The notes: a model not told the origin generated them from the sequence alone. 39,076 nucleotides of DNA from Spirochaetales bacterium (GCA_021736255.1 JAIPGG010000017.1:1-39076); one strand, 5' to 3'; counted from the first letter of the stretch, positions 16,373 through 25,313 are shown. Made by a program: numbers and translations.

Positions 16373-17520
16373 GGCCCGATCGTTCACCAGTGATCGGAAG
16401 GCAATTGTTTTCCGGGGGGTTGATAAGCAATTATTATTGCTCTTCCTCCTGCCGTCACTGCCTTTATTGTTCCGGACCCGGTTGGAATAAGGATTACATC
16501 AACGAAGAAACAACCGAAAGAATTATCGACACAGCGTCTCGGGCCGGGGCTCGAAGTATGCATATCGGCGGAGGAGAGCCGCTCCTTCTTCCCGATCGCC
16601 TGTCGGTTGTTGCACGAGTATTCCGGCGCAGACAGATGGGCATTGACTATGTCGAAACCAATAGTTCCTGGGTAACAAATGCAGAGAGGGTCCGGGAGGT
16701 CCTCGGTTTGCTTCTTGAAAGCGGGGTCTCCACTCTTTTACTATCAATCAGCCCTTTTCATAACGAATATATTCCCTATGATAAAGTGAAAACGCTTCGG
16801 CGTGTTGCAGGCGAAATGGGGATGGGGATTTTTCCCTGGTTGGACGGATTCACCACGGATCTGGAGAAGCTGGACACTTCGCGGAGACACAGCATCGATG
16901 AGATGGAAGAGCATTTCGGTCCCGGCTATCTCTCTCGTATCCCCGAGCGGTACTGGGTAACCCTGCGGGGCAGGGCCCTGGTAACCTATCGTCCTTTTCT
17001 GAGCGAGCAGCCTGTTGAGTCCTTTCTCGATGGGGGCGGACCCGGTCCCTGCAGGGAGCTGGAGGATACCAGTCATTTTCACCTCGACCTATTCGGGAAT
17101 TATCTGCCTGGGCTCTGTCCTGGGTTGGCCTTGCCTGCAGAAGAAATCGGCCGGCCGATCTCTTCCGATAAGTATCCCTATTTATACCTGTTGCTCACTC
17201 AGGGTGTTGCAGGTTTGTACCGTCTGGCGCAGGAATCATACGGGTTTATTCCTCGGCATGCGGATTTTCAAGCGGATTCTCCCGATCAAAGGGAATATGC
17301 AGGCTATGTTTCCAAGTGTGAACTCTGTCAGGAAATTCGAGCCTTTCTTGTACTCGATGCGGGTGTCGAGAGTCCGGACCTATCTCCGCGCCAGTTCTAC
17401 GAACAGTACCGGGATGCCCTTGGAAAAGGCACCGCGCCACCGTGGTTGGAAACGGAAACACCGGCTACAAAGACTCAAAGGGCACAAAGACTCAAAAATG
17501 ATGGGAAAACGCTATCGTAA
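16369..17520 (+). CDS. Radical SAM protein of unknown substrate
   Basis: The 383-residue protein has the canonical C-x3-C-x2-C cluster motif at C24, C28 and C31 (YYCSSSCRHCLYC), then GGGEPLLLPD, the typical second strand of radical SAM enzymes that bind SAM. Later cysteines (GPCREL, LPGLCPG, SKCELCQ near the C-terminus) may hold an auxiliary cluster, as in SPASM-like enzymes. The start ATG 16369 overlaps the preceding TGA, with AGGAG upstream; the open frame extends to 16324 but that part is inside the neighbour. The last about 18 residues lie in a short direct repeat and overlap the convergent barrel gene by 29 bases, so the true C-terminus may be shorter. The substrate is unknown. Confidence 0.85.
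   Translation: MRPDRSPVIGRQLFSGGLISNYYCSSSCRHCLYCSGPGWNKDYINEETTERIIDTASRAGARSMHIGGGEPLLLPDRLSVVARVFRRRQMGIDYVETNSSWVTNAERVREVLGLLLESGVSTLLLSISPFHNEYIPYDKVKTLRRVAGEMGMGIFPWLDGFTTDLEKLDTSRRHSIDEMEEHFGPGYLSRIPERYWVTLRGRALVTYRPFLSEQPVESFLDGGGPGPCRELEDTSHFHLDLFGNYLPGLCPGLALPAEEIGRPISSDKYPYLYLLLTQGVAGLYRLAQESYGFIPRHADFQADSPDQREYAGYVSKCELCQEIRAFLVLDAGVESPDLSPRQFYEQYRDALGKGTAPPWLETETPATKTQRAQRLKNDGKTLS
17467..17496 (+). repeat. 13-base direct repeat at the 3' end of the radical SAM gene
   Basis: ACAAAGACTCAAA occurs at 17467-17479 and again at 17484-17496. The repeat period is 17 bases, and both copies lie at the end of the radical SAM gene, where it overlaps the convergent barrel gene. Confidence 0.85.
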
Positions 17521-18667
17521 AGGGAATGAAGGATTTGCCCTCCGCATTCGTCCCGTTCAAATACCAGTGAAGATAAACATGGAAGATCACATAATCGAAG
17601 AAGTTAACATACGCCCCGCTTCCGGTACTGTGTACAAACCCCTCAGGCTGGATCGGAGAACTGCCGTATATCCCCATATCGTAATAGATCAGAAGACCCG
17701 GTACCACTTCCCTGTGGCCGAGGGCTGGTAGGTTCAACCTGACTTCGGCGCTTGCTGCCGCTTTGAAGGGGGCATCGTACACGCTCTGGTCCAGACCGCG
17801 TACGGCACCTCCGAGTCCGCTGGTTACCGATCTGCCAGCAAAAACCTGCCGGGCGACAAAGGGTATCTGTGGGCCCATCAGCTGATCGGCTACAAATCTG
17901 CCGGCGGCATACATGCTGAGCATATTTAAGCCGCCTGAGCGGGGTTCGAGTTCGAATAGGGGAAGATACCCTTCTATTCTGCTGTGAATCCGCTGGAAAT
18001 CCGCTTCCCCGTACAACCCGTTGAAAAACCATAGCGGAGCAAACCCCACCGAGAACTCACCGTAGAGTCCGAGATATGTTTTCGTTCTGGGATTTGCTGA
18101 AACATCATGGTAACTGAGACCGGTCAGCAAGGTGTTTATGGTAAATCCGTTTTTCCCCGGTACATCGCTGCGGAAGATAAGCTCGTCTTCCCCGGGAAGA
18201 TCGCTGTGCTGCTGAAATCGGCCTCGGTAAAGGAGAAAGGCCTCCGCCAGGTTTCGTCCGGTCCTTCGGTTCCAGGCCAGGCCTTGGGCGATGCCGCCTC
18301 CCCAGAACAGGGAAAAACGCTGGTAAGCAGTGTCTTTCGCCGGATCGATACCTTCTATACCGCCGGTGTAATACTCGTCGTCCTCTGTCCGGTAGTAGGG
18401 GGCCTTTCCCAGGACTCCGCCTGCTTCGAGCCAGTATTCGGTGTCCAGTCCGTCGATTATCGGTGTACCGAAAAGGCCGAGTGATGCTGAAGCACCCCAG
18501 AATTTCGGAGAGGCACGAAGGTCTAACTCGGGGCTTTGGTAGTCCGGATCACCGAGAGGAGCCGAAGGTGAAGGACGCAGGCTTGCCTGAGAGACTGCAG
18601 GCAGTGCCGAAAGAAGAAAAAAGATGGATGCAAAAATGAGTTGAGTGATTCGGAAACATCGGCTCAC
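17492..18667 (-). CDS. Outer-membrane beta-barrel protein (Omp85-like C-terminus)
   Basis: The 391-residue protein has a signal peptide (FASIFFLLSALPAVSQA) and ends in phenylalanine (IAFSHHF), as outer-membrane barrels do. The segment GGAVRGLDQ followed by AASAEVRLNLP, about two thirds of the way through, resembles the VRG loop and the next barrel strands of Omp85/BamA proteins, but no POTRA domains are visible. It could also be another barrel family with a similar loop. Its start overlaps the P460 gene stop in an ATGA arrangement, so it is co-translated with the cytochrome and cyclase. The job could be export or docking of a periplasmic product linked to that signalling operon. Confidence 0.75.
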   Translation of the reverse strand: MSRCFRITQLIFASIFFLLSALPAVSQASLRPSPSAPLGDPDYQSPELDLRASPKFWGASASLGLFGTPIIDGLDTEYWLEAGGVLGKAPYYRTEDDEYYTGGIEGIDPAKDTAYQRFSLFWGGGIAQGLAWNRRTGRNLAEAFLLYRGRFQQHSDLPGEDELIFRSDVPGKNGFTINTLLTGLSYHDVSANPRTKTYLGLYGEFSVGFAPLWFFNGLYGEADFQRIHSRIEGYLPLFELEPRSGGLNMLSMYAAGRFVADQLMGPQIPFVARQVFAGRSVTSGLGGAVRGLDQSVYDAPFKAAASAEVRLNLPALGHREVVPGLLIYYDMGIYGSSPIQPEGFVHSTGSGAYVNFFDYVIFHVYLHWYLNGTNAEGKSFIPFTIAFSHHF

Positions 18668-19224
18668 TGCTGTTTATCTCCCTGCCATGGAAAAAAAACA
18701 TAATCCCGGAATTCCTCGTCCGGGTTGTTGTCCCCGTAGAAATGAGCTTCGTTTGCATTTGCATGACAGGTTACGCAGAGTTCGCCGTCGAATATCTGTT
18801 CTTTTTCTGACTCGAGATCTTTAACAACCCACAGCCAGCCGCCGCGTGATTGACTGTTGTCTCGATCCTTGATCATCGCTGTAAGGCGTGCGGGCTGATC
18901 TCCTTCCTGGTAGTCAAGCCCCTCATAGATTTCCTTAATAATGATTGTCCCGTCCGGATAATCGTAAATGCGACGCCCGTTTTGTTCGGTGACTGCCGGT
19001 TCTGTGCCGGTTTCGTTGATGAAGATTCGCCGGTAATGCTCCTCGTGTCCCGGTATCGGATAATCAAGTTCCTCGGAGGTCGTTCGTTTCCATTCTGAGT
19101 AATCATCGGGAAGGAGGGTTTCCTCTTTGTTCGAACAGGAAGCAGCCGACACGGTGAAGGCGATCACCATGACACAGAGGGCTGCATGAAAACAGGAAAG
19201 CCTTCGCTCGGAAAATATCTTCAT
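18664..19224 (-). CDS. Cytochrome P460-like c-heme lipoprotein
   Basis: The protein has an N-terminal hydrophobic segment ending in SAASC (C30), a plausible lipobox. A single heme c motif CVTCH is at 150-154, and the C-terminal DYVF is typical of cytochrome P460 proteins. The body has YDYPDGTIIIKEIY and LTAMIKDRDN, which resemble the P460 fold. Family members oxidise hydroxylamine or act as heme sensors; the role here is not known. The ATG overlaps the cyclase stop (19221-19224) and its stop overlaps the barrel gene start, so all three are coupled. Confidence 0.83.
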   Translation of the reverse strand: MKIFSERRLSCFHAALCVMVIAFTVSAASCSNKEETLLPDDYSEWKRTTSEELDYPIPGHEEHYRRIFINETGTEPAVTEQNGRRIYDYPDGTIIIKEIYEGLDYQEGDQPARLTAMIKDRDNSQSRGGWLWVVKDLESEKEQIFDGELCVTCHANANEAHFYGDNNPDEEFRDYVFFPWQGDKQQ

Positions 19225-20666
19225 TCCTCTTGATCTCCAGTTTTACGCACGTTTACTAGTTTGTAGACACGCTGGTACTGATTTTTTCCCTTTACCTTTA
19301 GTTTGTAGGGCCCATCGAGAGTGCTTTCTTTTTTGATAGCGCCGGCTATACTGTCGGAAATCAGAACCTCTCCCGCTTTCGCTGCACTGCACAAACGAGA
19401 CGCCAAATTCACATTATCACCGATTACCGTATAATCAGCCCGCTGCTGTGAACCGATCATACCCGAAATCACATCTCCATGGTTGATTCCGGCTCCGACC
19501 CGCAAGCCGTCGTACTCCTCTCCACCGGTGAGTGAACGCTGAATACGAACTGCCGCTGTTGCAGCACAGAGTTCTGAATCATCTCCGGTAAAAACAGCAA
19601 TAATCTCATCCCCGACGTATTTATCAATATCTCCGCCGCAATCATGGATGATTTCCGTTTGATCATTGAGGATCTTATTCAGGTATTCAACTACGGTCTG
19701 GGCCGGATGGGTATCGGAATAGGAGGTAAACCCGCGAATATCGGTGAACAGAAGGGTCAGGGGTACTGCTTTTCCGACACTTCCCTCGCTGAGGGATTCG
19801 ATTGTAGATGAGGATACAAATTTCGAGAGTTCGAAGCGTTCCTTGAGCCCCTGAACCATCGTATTGACGGTTCTGCCGAGGAACCCGATTTCGTCGTTTT
19901 TATCAAATTGAACACGGGAACTGAAATCACCCTCGGTTACGGAAGTACACACCGAACCGATCTCCTTTACCGGCCGAAGAACCGAGGAGATAAGAAAACG
20001 GGTCAAAACGAATGCAAGGATAACAACCATGCCGCCGAAAAGAGTGGAAGAGACTGCAAGGCTGCTGCGTTGTTTTTGGATCGAGGGAGTGATGTTGTTT
20101 CGGATATCGAGGATCCCGCGAACCGTGTGATCACTTCCGTGACAAACGGTGCATTTCGGCAAATTCAACAGGGGCTTGTAGACCCGGAAAAAGACTTCAT
20201 CCTCTTCGGTCGTTTGGAAGAAACTTTCCTGCGGTGGAGACCCTGAGGCCCGGGAAAAGTGGGGTTCCTCAAGAGGTGGTGATTCCATAACCTGCCGCTC
20301 ATGGGCTTCGAAACGTTCTGCATCTAGAAACTCATTTACTCCTTCCAATGTAGCGTTGTCCGAGAAGGCCCGTTCTCCGGTTCTCCGGAAGAGACGGATC
20401 TGATATACGGGGTTCATGGTTTCGATATCGCTGAAAAATTCCTCTGCCAGAGGAGCCTCGCCGGGAAGCATAAAGTTTTCGATTGAGGTATAGAGGATGT
20501 CCGACTGCTGCTGCAGGTTGCTGCGAGTAGAATCATCGATAGTAACCAGCAAGGAACGAGCAAAGTAAAAACTGATGCTGCCTATCCCGATAATCAGGCT
20601 TATGAGAATGATAGTATTGACCTTGCGTGTTATCGGTCTGAAAGGACCTCTGTTATTAGGTTCCAT
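19221..20666 (-). CDS. Membrane adenylate cyclase with periplasmic c-heme sensor and HAMP
   Basis: The 481-residue protein has helix 1 at about 17-38, a periplasmic domain (about 40-200), helix 2 at about 205-225, HAMP at about 226-280 and a class III cyclase domain (about 300-475). The periplasmic part contains CTVCH (172-176), a c-type heme motif, preceded by VFFRVYKPLLNLPKC, which suggests a Tll0287-like heme-binding sensor. The cyclase core keeps metal Asp (FTDIRGF, D309), DKYVGDE (D353) and DYTVIGDNVNLASRL. This points to ATP rather than GTP as substrate, though that remains inferred. It heads the coupled operon with the P460 lipoprotein and the barrel. A redox, NO or CO-type input to cAMP is plausible. 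Confidence 0.87.
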   Translation of the reverse strand: MEPNNRGPFRPITRKVNTIILISLIIGIGSISFYFARSLLVTIDDSTRSNLQQQSDILYTSIENFMLPGEAPLAEEFFSDIETMNPVYQIRLFRRTGERAFSDNATLEGVNEFLDAERFEAHERQVMESPPLEEPHFSRASGSPPQESFFQTTEEDEVFFRVYKPLLNLPKCTVCHGSDHTVRGILDIRNNITPSIQKQRSSLAVSSTLFGGMVVILAFVLTRFLISSVLRPVKEIGSVCTSVTEGDFSSRVQFDKNDEIGFLGRTVNTMVQGLKERFELSKFVSSSTIESLSEGSVGKAVPLTLLFTDIRGFTSYSDTHPAQTVVEYLNKILNDQTEIIHDCGGDIDKYVGDEIIAVFTGDDSELCAATAAVRIQRSLTGGEEYDGLRVGAGINHGDVISGMIGSQQRADYTVIGDNVNLASRLCSAAKAGEVLISDSIAGAIKKESTLDGPYKLKVKGKNQYQRVYKLVNVRKTGDQEE

Positions 20667-20742
20667 ACAATTATAATCAGCTTAGTTCAAGGCGGGTAGC
20701 GGGTCAAGTTTCTACAACCGGAAACACAGGGAATAAAGCAGG

Positions 20743-21981
20743 TCAGCTCAGAGCTTTGCGGATTCGATCCATTGCTTCTTCGACCTTTTCGCTGTGGTTG
20801 AAGGCGCTGATGCGGATAAACCCCTCCCCGTTGCTGCCGAAACCCATTCCCGGCGTAATTACTACCCCGGCTTCGTTCAGCAACCGGTCGAAAAACGACC
20901 AGGAATCCGAGCCTGTTTTGATCCAGATATAGGGAGAGTGCTCCCCTCCGGTCACGGAGTACCCGAGATCTGTCATAACCTTCCGGATGATGGATGCATT
21001 TTGCAGGTAATAATCGGTCAATTCTCTTATTTGATTTCTTCCTGCCTGTGTATATACCGCGGCAGCTGCCCGTTGGACCGGATAGGACACCCCGTTGAAT
21101 TTCGTGCTGTGTCTGCGGTTCCAGAGAGCGTGCACCCTTTGTTCGCCGCCGGATTTGTCCCAGGCAACAAGTTCGCTGGGTATGACCGTAAAGGCGCAGC
21201 GTGTACCGGTAAAGCCTGCGGTTTTCGAAAAGCTGCGCATCTCGATGGCAACCTCTCTAGCTCCGGGAATCTCATAAATGCTCTGTGGAATAGACTCATC
21301 CCGAATGAACGAGAAATAGGCAGCATCGAATATGATGATCGACTTGTTTTTGCGGGCATAATTCACCCATTCGTTGAGTTGTTCCTTGGTTGCTGTTGCT
21401 CCGGTTGGGTTGTTCGGAAAACAGAGATATATCAAGTCCGGGCTTTCCGAATCTGCTTCGAGCTGGGCGGGCCTGGGTACAAACCCGTTTCTTTCGGTAG
21501 CATCTAAATAGGTCAAACCCCGGTAACGCCCGTCTGTAAAACCCCCGGTGCGCCCGGCCATGACGTTGGTGTCGACATAGACAGGATATACCGGATCAGG
21601 AACGGCAACCCGAATATCTTCTGCAAAGATCTCCTGAATGTTGCCCGTGTCGCACTTAGAACCGTCGCTCACAAAGATCTCTTCCGGGTCCACTCGGGCG
21701 CCCCGGGCTGCGAAGTCCCCCTCGGCTATGGCCTCGCGCAGGAAGGCATATCCCTGTTCAGGGCCGTAACCGCGAAAGCTCTCATCCCGGCCCATCTCGT
21801 CAACACCTGCGTGAAAAGCCTCGAGGATAGCGGGGGGCAGAGCTCGGGTTACATCGCCGATACCCAGTTTGATGATAGGTGTATCCGGGTTTGCTTCCTG
21901 AAAGGCCGAGACCTGCTTTGCAATACTGCTGAACAGATATGAAGACTGAAGCTTTTTGTAGTGTTCATTGATCCTGATCAT
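20743..21981 (-). CDS. dapL: LL-diaminopimelate aminotransferase
   Basis: DapL converts tetrahydrodipicolinate directly to LL-diaminopimelate with glutamate, in the lysine and peptidoglycan pathway. The length (412) fits the family. The PLP lysine is in the segment [17 protein letters not shown], the usual DapL arrangement, and [17 protein letters not shown] carries the conserved asparagine. The N-terminus ([20 protein letters not shown]) and the start AAGGAGCGCTC-ATG are consistent. It lies 76 bases upstream of the cyclase operon on the same strand and diverges from the first CPBP gene. Other class I aminotransferases can look alike, but the N-terminal signature favours DapL. Confidence 0.92.
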   Translation of the reverse strand: MIRINEHYKKLQSSYLFSSIAKQVSAFQEANPDTPIIKLGIGDVTRALPPAILEAFHAGVDEMGRDESFRGYGPEQGYAFLREAIAEGDFAARGARVDPEEIFVSDGSKCDTGNIQEIFAEDIRVAVPDPVYPVYVDTNVMAGRTGGFTDGRYRGLTYLDATERNGFVPRPAQLEADSESPDLIYLCFPNNPTGATATKEQLNEWVNYARKNKSIIIFDAAYFSFIRDESIPQSIYEIPGAREVAIEMRSFSKTAGFTGTRCAFTVIPSELVAWDKSGGEQRVHALWNRRHSTKFNGVSYPVQRAAAAVYTQAGRNQIRELTDYYLQNASIIRKVMTDLGYSVTGGEHSPYIWIKTGSDSWSFFDRLLNEAGVVITPGMGFGSNGEGFIRISAFNHSEKVEEAMDRIRKALS

Positions 21982-22097
21982 GAGCGCTCCTTGCTGTATT
22001 TTCTACCTGAACAGACGGGTGGCTGTCAACAAACCCCTTCAGAAACTTCGGATGCCTTTCTATTGCCTGCTGAGCCGGTTTTTCGTACCTTCTCGCT

Positions 22098-22955
22098 ATG
22101 GACAGAAGCAGTACTTCCGGGAGCTTTCCAAATGGGAATCAACCGCACAAGCAATCAGCTTCCAAAAGAGATATTCGCCGCATTACCGTTACATTATTTT
22201 TTGTCCTTCTCGGGCTATCAGCTGCATCCGTATTTTTCGGCACCCTTCGAACCGAAGCCCTTTCCCTCTTTCCCGGTCTCTCTTCTCTGATCGGGGCCAC
22301 ACTGTTCAGAGGTGCAGCGGATCTCGGTATCTTTGCTGTTCTGCGGAACGAGGCGGTCTATCAGATTTCGAGTCTGGCTGCAGCCGGACTCCTTATTCTG
22401 ACTGTGTTTCTCGTGCGGGGCCGAAAGGGGATGGAATACCTGCGGCGCGGGAATATCAATGCCGTGGTAAAACCCGAGCGGTGGATGGCCCTCAAACCGA
22501 AAGAGGGGGAGGGCTGGAGATCGATAGGCTTCACTTTCACCATGATCATAACCGCCGTTACTGCTGTAGCACTGCGTTTTCAACTTTTTTCCGAAAATTG
22601 TCCTTCGGGGAATGTGCTTTCCATACTGCCTGCAGCGGTGGGGTTCTCTGCAGTAAATGCTTTTGTCGAGGAATCGGTTTTCCGTTTTTTCCCGATTGCA
22701 CTACTTTCCCGTTTCATGGCCGAAAAAAAGGGGGAAGGGCTGAGGCCGGGGACTATCGCCGTCATCTCCGGCGTTGTCTTCGGTATCGTTCATTATATCG
22801 GAACCCCCGGCGGAGCTGTGGGTATGCTTCTGGCCGCTTTTATCGGATGGTTTTTGGCCAAGGCAATGATCGAAACCCGTGGGTTTTTCTGGCCGTGGTT
22901 CATCCACTTTATTCAGGATGTTGTAATCTTTTCCGCGCTCTTCCTCTCGGTATGA
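22098..22955 (+). CDS. CPBP-type intramembrane protease (first of tandem pair)
   Basis: The 285-residue multi-pass membrane protein carries the CPBP motifs: EESVFR (E191, E192, R196), H232 in FGIVH, and H270 with D274 in FIHFIQD. These are the catalytic acids and histidines of the Abi/CPBP family, which includes glutamic intramembrane endopeptidases for prenylated or bacteriocin-related substrates. It has about seven hydrophobic stretches. ATG 22098 lacks an obvious ribosome binding site and there is no other good in-frame start. It is followed by a second CPBP gene, 105 bases downstream. The substrate is unknown. Confidence 0.87.
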   Translation: MDRSSTSGSFPNGNQPHKQSASKRDIRRITVTLFFVLLGLSAASVFFGTLRTEALSLFPGLSSLIGATLFRGAADLGIFAVLRNEAVYQISSLAAAGLLILTVFLVRGRKGMEYLRRGNINAVVKPERWMALKPKEGEGWRSIGFTFTMIITAVTAVALRFQLFSENCPSGNVLSILPAAVGFSAVNAFVEESVFRFFPIALLSRFMAEKKGEGLRPGTIAVISGVVFGIVHYIGTPGGAVGMLLAAFIGWFLAKAMIETRGFFWPWFIHFIQDVVIFSALFLSV

Positions 22956-23060
22956 AGGCGCAAATACCTCCTCGTGCCTTACAGTCACATCTTGTCTGCC
23001 TGCACAGCTGTCTGCTCCCTATCTCTTCCCGATGACTTCTCTCTCTGATACACTGGCAGC

Positions 23061-24050
23061 GTGATAGATCTGTCTCCACGAACACCGGTACAGCGAGGCC
23101 CGCGCCCTGTGGGACCTGTTCCTCTCCTCTTGATTTTTGCTTTACCGGCTCTCTTTTTTCCGACTGCCCTAAATTTTATCCGCCGAATAATGCTCGGTCT
23201 TCCTGCCGCCGGCGAAGCACAGAGTTCCGAAATCGTTGATTCAGTGCTGTATCAGACCCTTCAATTTCTATCCGGCGATACGGGCGGGCTCTACTGGATT
23301 ACTGCAGGGGCAGGGCTGTTCTTTATGTTTTTGTGGCGGGACCGCTTGGGCTGGAGGTTTTTGGCCGCCGCCGGTTTTCTCATGATTCATCTCTGGTGGC
23401 CGGTTGCCCAAAGGCTCTGCATTACCACAGGCTTTTGTTTTGCCGGGTTTCTGTATCTGGTTCCTGTGGGAACACTGGTTTTCCTGGCGCGCTTCGGTCT
23501 GCGGCCGGAACATCGTCCCCGCTGGCTTCGCGCTGGAAGCTTTTTCCGGGGCGCTCTTCCCTTGATCGCCCTCACAATGGCTGCTATGGCAGTAGGTTTC
23601 TTCCTCTGGACCCAAATAGGGGCCGGCAGGACCGAAGTCTTTCTGGGGATGATGCCTTCGCTCTCTCCGCTGCGTATGGTTGGGGTCTCCATCGGTTTTG
23701 CTCTTACGAATGCCTTTGTCCTGGAAACGCTCTTCCGCGGTATACTCTGGGACATTCTCGAGCAACCTCTATTTGGCAATTCCGCCGGTTCGGGCCATAG
23801 AGCAGGCGGCCGTCCTCGATTTGCCGGAACCACCTCCCGCCGTACAGGCCTTGTTTTGATTCAGGCCGCTGTTTTTGGTCTGTGGCACTGGTACGGCTTT
23901 GCAGGCGGACTCTACGGGGTACCTTTTCTGATTCTGGCAGGAATTCTCCTCGGCATAATTCGGCAGAAAGCCGGAGGGTTGTTCCCGGTTTACCTGGCAC
24001 ACATCGCTGCGGACCTTTCGATTTTTGCCCTCCTGTCGCTTTCTCTCTAA
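23061..24050 (+). CDS. CPBP-type intramembrane protease, divergent motif (second of tandem pair)
   Basis: The 329-residue multi-pass protein is a divergent paralogue of the gene at 22098. The usual E-E-x-x-x-R motif is LETLFRG here (L221, E222, R226), so the first glutamate is leucine. H276 (FGLWHW) and H314 with D318 (LAHIAAD) are present. Loss of the first acid may alter activity. The start GTG 23061 is weakly supported by GGCAG upstream. The pair probably arose by duplication, but the second copy has an insertion near 236-262 with many glycines and arginines. It is downstream of the first copy and on the same strand. Confidence 0.8.
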   Translation: MIDLSPRTPVQRGPRPVGPVPLLLIFALPALFFPTALNFIRRIMLGLPAAGEAQSSEIVDSVLYQTLQFLSGDTGGLYWITAGAGLFFMFLWRDRLGWRFLAAAGFLMIHLWWPVAQRLCITTGFCFAGFLYLVPVGTLVFLARFGLRPEHRPRWLRAGSFFRGALPLIALTMAAMAVGFFLWTQIGAGRTEVFLGMMPSLSPLRMVGVSIGFALTNAFVLETLFRGILWDILEQPLFGNSAGSGHRAGGRPRFAGTTSRRTGLVLIQAAVFGLWHWYGFAGGLYGVPFLILAGILLGIIRQKAGGLFPVYLAHIAADLSIFALLSLSL

Positions 24051-24141
24051 CGGCTTTTCCTTTCAGCCTTCTGCCTTTCGAGCTTCCCAGACCCCCTTTG
24101 CGGGTTAACAGGGAGAGGGGAATCCGCTTTTCTGCATGGTT

Positions 24142-24663
24142 TCAATGCTCAGCTTCATGGGGCCCCATTACCGGATATTCGGGTCTATCAATTCCCTCGA
24201 GAAGCCGAACTATCTCTTCGTTCCGGCGTTTTTCGGCAAGGTCTGCCGGCAGCATTTGATACTTGTCCTTCACCGATGGAGAGGCTCCCTCCAAAAGAAG
24301 GAGTTCAACCATTTGTTTGCAATCGCACAATGCGGCCATGTGAAGGGGAGTCCGGGAATTCTTATCCCAGCTGTTAACATCGGCGCCTATGTCTATCAGA
24401 GACTTCGCGATAACAAGATGGTTGTTAGCTGCAGCGATGTGAAGGGGCCTCACCCCGTTCTCGTCCGGGAATTGAACAAGAGGTTTTTCCATGAGCGCCT
24501 GCGCCAATTCAATATTGCCGAGTCTTGTCGCATAGTGAAGGGGGGTCAGGCCGTCGGAGTCCTGAATCAGACAGGATTCCCCCGCTCGGATCAGTTCGAG
24601 GCTGTTTTGTATGTCCTTATTTCTCAGAGAGAGGAAGAGGGGGGCGTTGTTGTTGACCGGCAA
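24142..24663 (-). CDS. Ankyrin-repeat protein, possibly the frameshifted tail of the upstream lipoprotein gene
   Basis: At least three ankyrin repeats are visible: SDGLTPLHYATRLGNIELAQ, then ENGVRPLHIAAANNHLVIAK and NSRTPLHMAALCDCKQMVE. They are protein-interaction modules. The start is TTG 24663 with no evident ribosome binding site, and the first 40 bases overlap the upstream lipoprotein gene. The frame is still open beyond TTG upstream, with a plausible continuation (DCESAKDLPVNNNAP), so a +1 or -1 shift near the AAAAG run at about 24665-24669 could join the two ORFs as one lipoprotein-ankyrin fusion. I list it separately because no shift can be proven from sequence alone. Confidence 0.75.
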   Translation of the reverse strand: MPVNNNAPLFLSLRNKDIQNSLELIRAGESCLIQDSDGLTPLHYATRLGNIELAQALMEKPLVQFPDENGVRPLHIAAANNHLVIAKSLIDIGADVNSWDKNSRTPLHMAALCDCKQMVELLLLEGASPSVKDKYQMLPADLAEKRRNEEIVRLLEGIDRPEYPVMGPHEAEH

Positions 24664-25220
24664 ATCTTTTGCAGATTCACAATCTTCACGCTGGTATTTG
24701 CTTGAAAAATGATCTCGGGAAAAAGCGAACGTCGATCAGGAATGGTGCTTGTCTCGCGTATAGATTCTGAACGTTCATCGGGGTTTTGAGAGATGGACAG
24801 ATCATTTTGTCCAAAGGATTCGGTTTCCTCCTCTTTTTCGAGATCATAGGAACTCGAATAGTCGAGCAGGACGAGATAATCAGCGCCCGTCTTGTCGGAA
24901 TAATGTGAAATTCCATCAGAGATTTCCATCTCCGGTCCTATTACTTGGAGGTTCACCAGATGCCCGATACCCCGAAGTTTATCGACGAATCTGTTTGTAG
25001 CCTGTTGAAAGGCCGGCTTGATGTTTGCCTGCTGCAGCAGCCAGATTTCTCCTTCCTTGTTCAAAGCCACATTACTTTGTAAGACTTCGGGATAGGCTAC
25101 CAGAAGATCAACCTCTTTCCCGGATGTATGGAAATCAGGGTCTTGAAAGGGAGCGGCAGCACAAGAGAGACACAAAATGACAATGCCGATTGCCGGCAGG
25201 ATGAAAAAGTGGTTCTTCAT
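24624..25220 (-). CDS. Lipoprotein of unknown function
   Basis: The 198-residue protein has a lipoprotein signal with LCLSC (C20), so it is probably membrane-anchored. The domain from about 35-110 has beta-rich segments (VDLLVAYPEVLQSNVAL, VNLQVIGPEMEISDG) and the C-terminal tail after KIVNLQ turns into a low-complexity run of T, P and S. The abrupt change fits a frameshift into the ankyrin frame. The family is not recognised. GAGGCGG lies upstream of ATG 25220. Confidence 0.7.
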   Translation of the reverse strand: MKNHFFILPAIGIVILCLSCAAAPFQDPDFHTSGKEVDLLVAYPEVLQSNVALNKEGEIWLLQQANIKPAFQQATNRFVDKLRGIGHLVNLQVIGPEMEISDGISHYSDKTGADYLVLLDYSSSYDLEKEEETESFGQNDLSISQNPDERSESIRETSTIPDRRSLFPEIIFQANTSVKIVNLQKICRSTTTPPSSSL

Positions 25221-25313
25221 GGTTATACCGCCTCATGAATTTCACTGGTTCACAGATAAATATAGTTAAGTGTATGTAACTCGAAACAGAATGCAAGGTT
25301 TTCTGCGGTTCTG

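Noticed and set aside
21968-23035. Plus-strand ORF of 355 codons overlapping the first CPBP gene
   Set aside because: It is rich in R, C and H, as expected for a shadow frame, whereas the CPBP frame has intact catalytic motifs.
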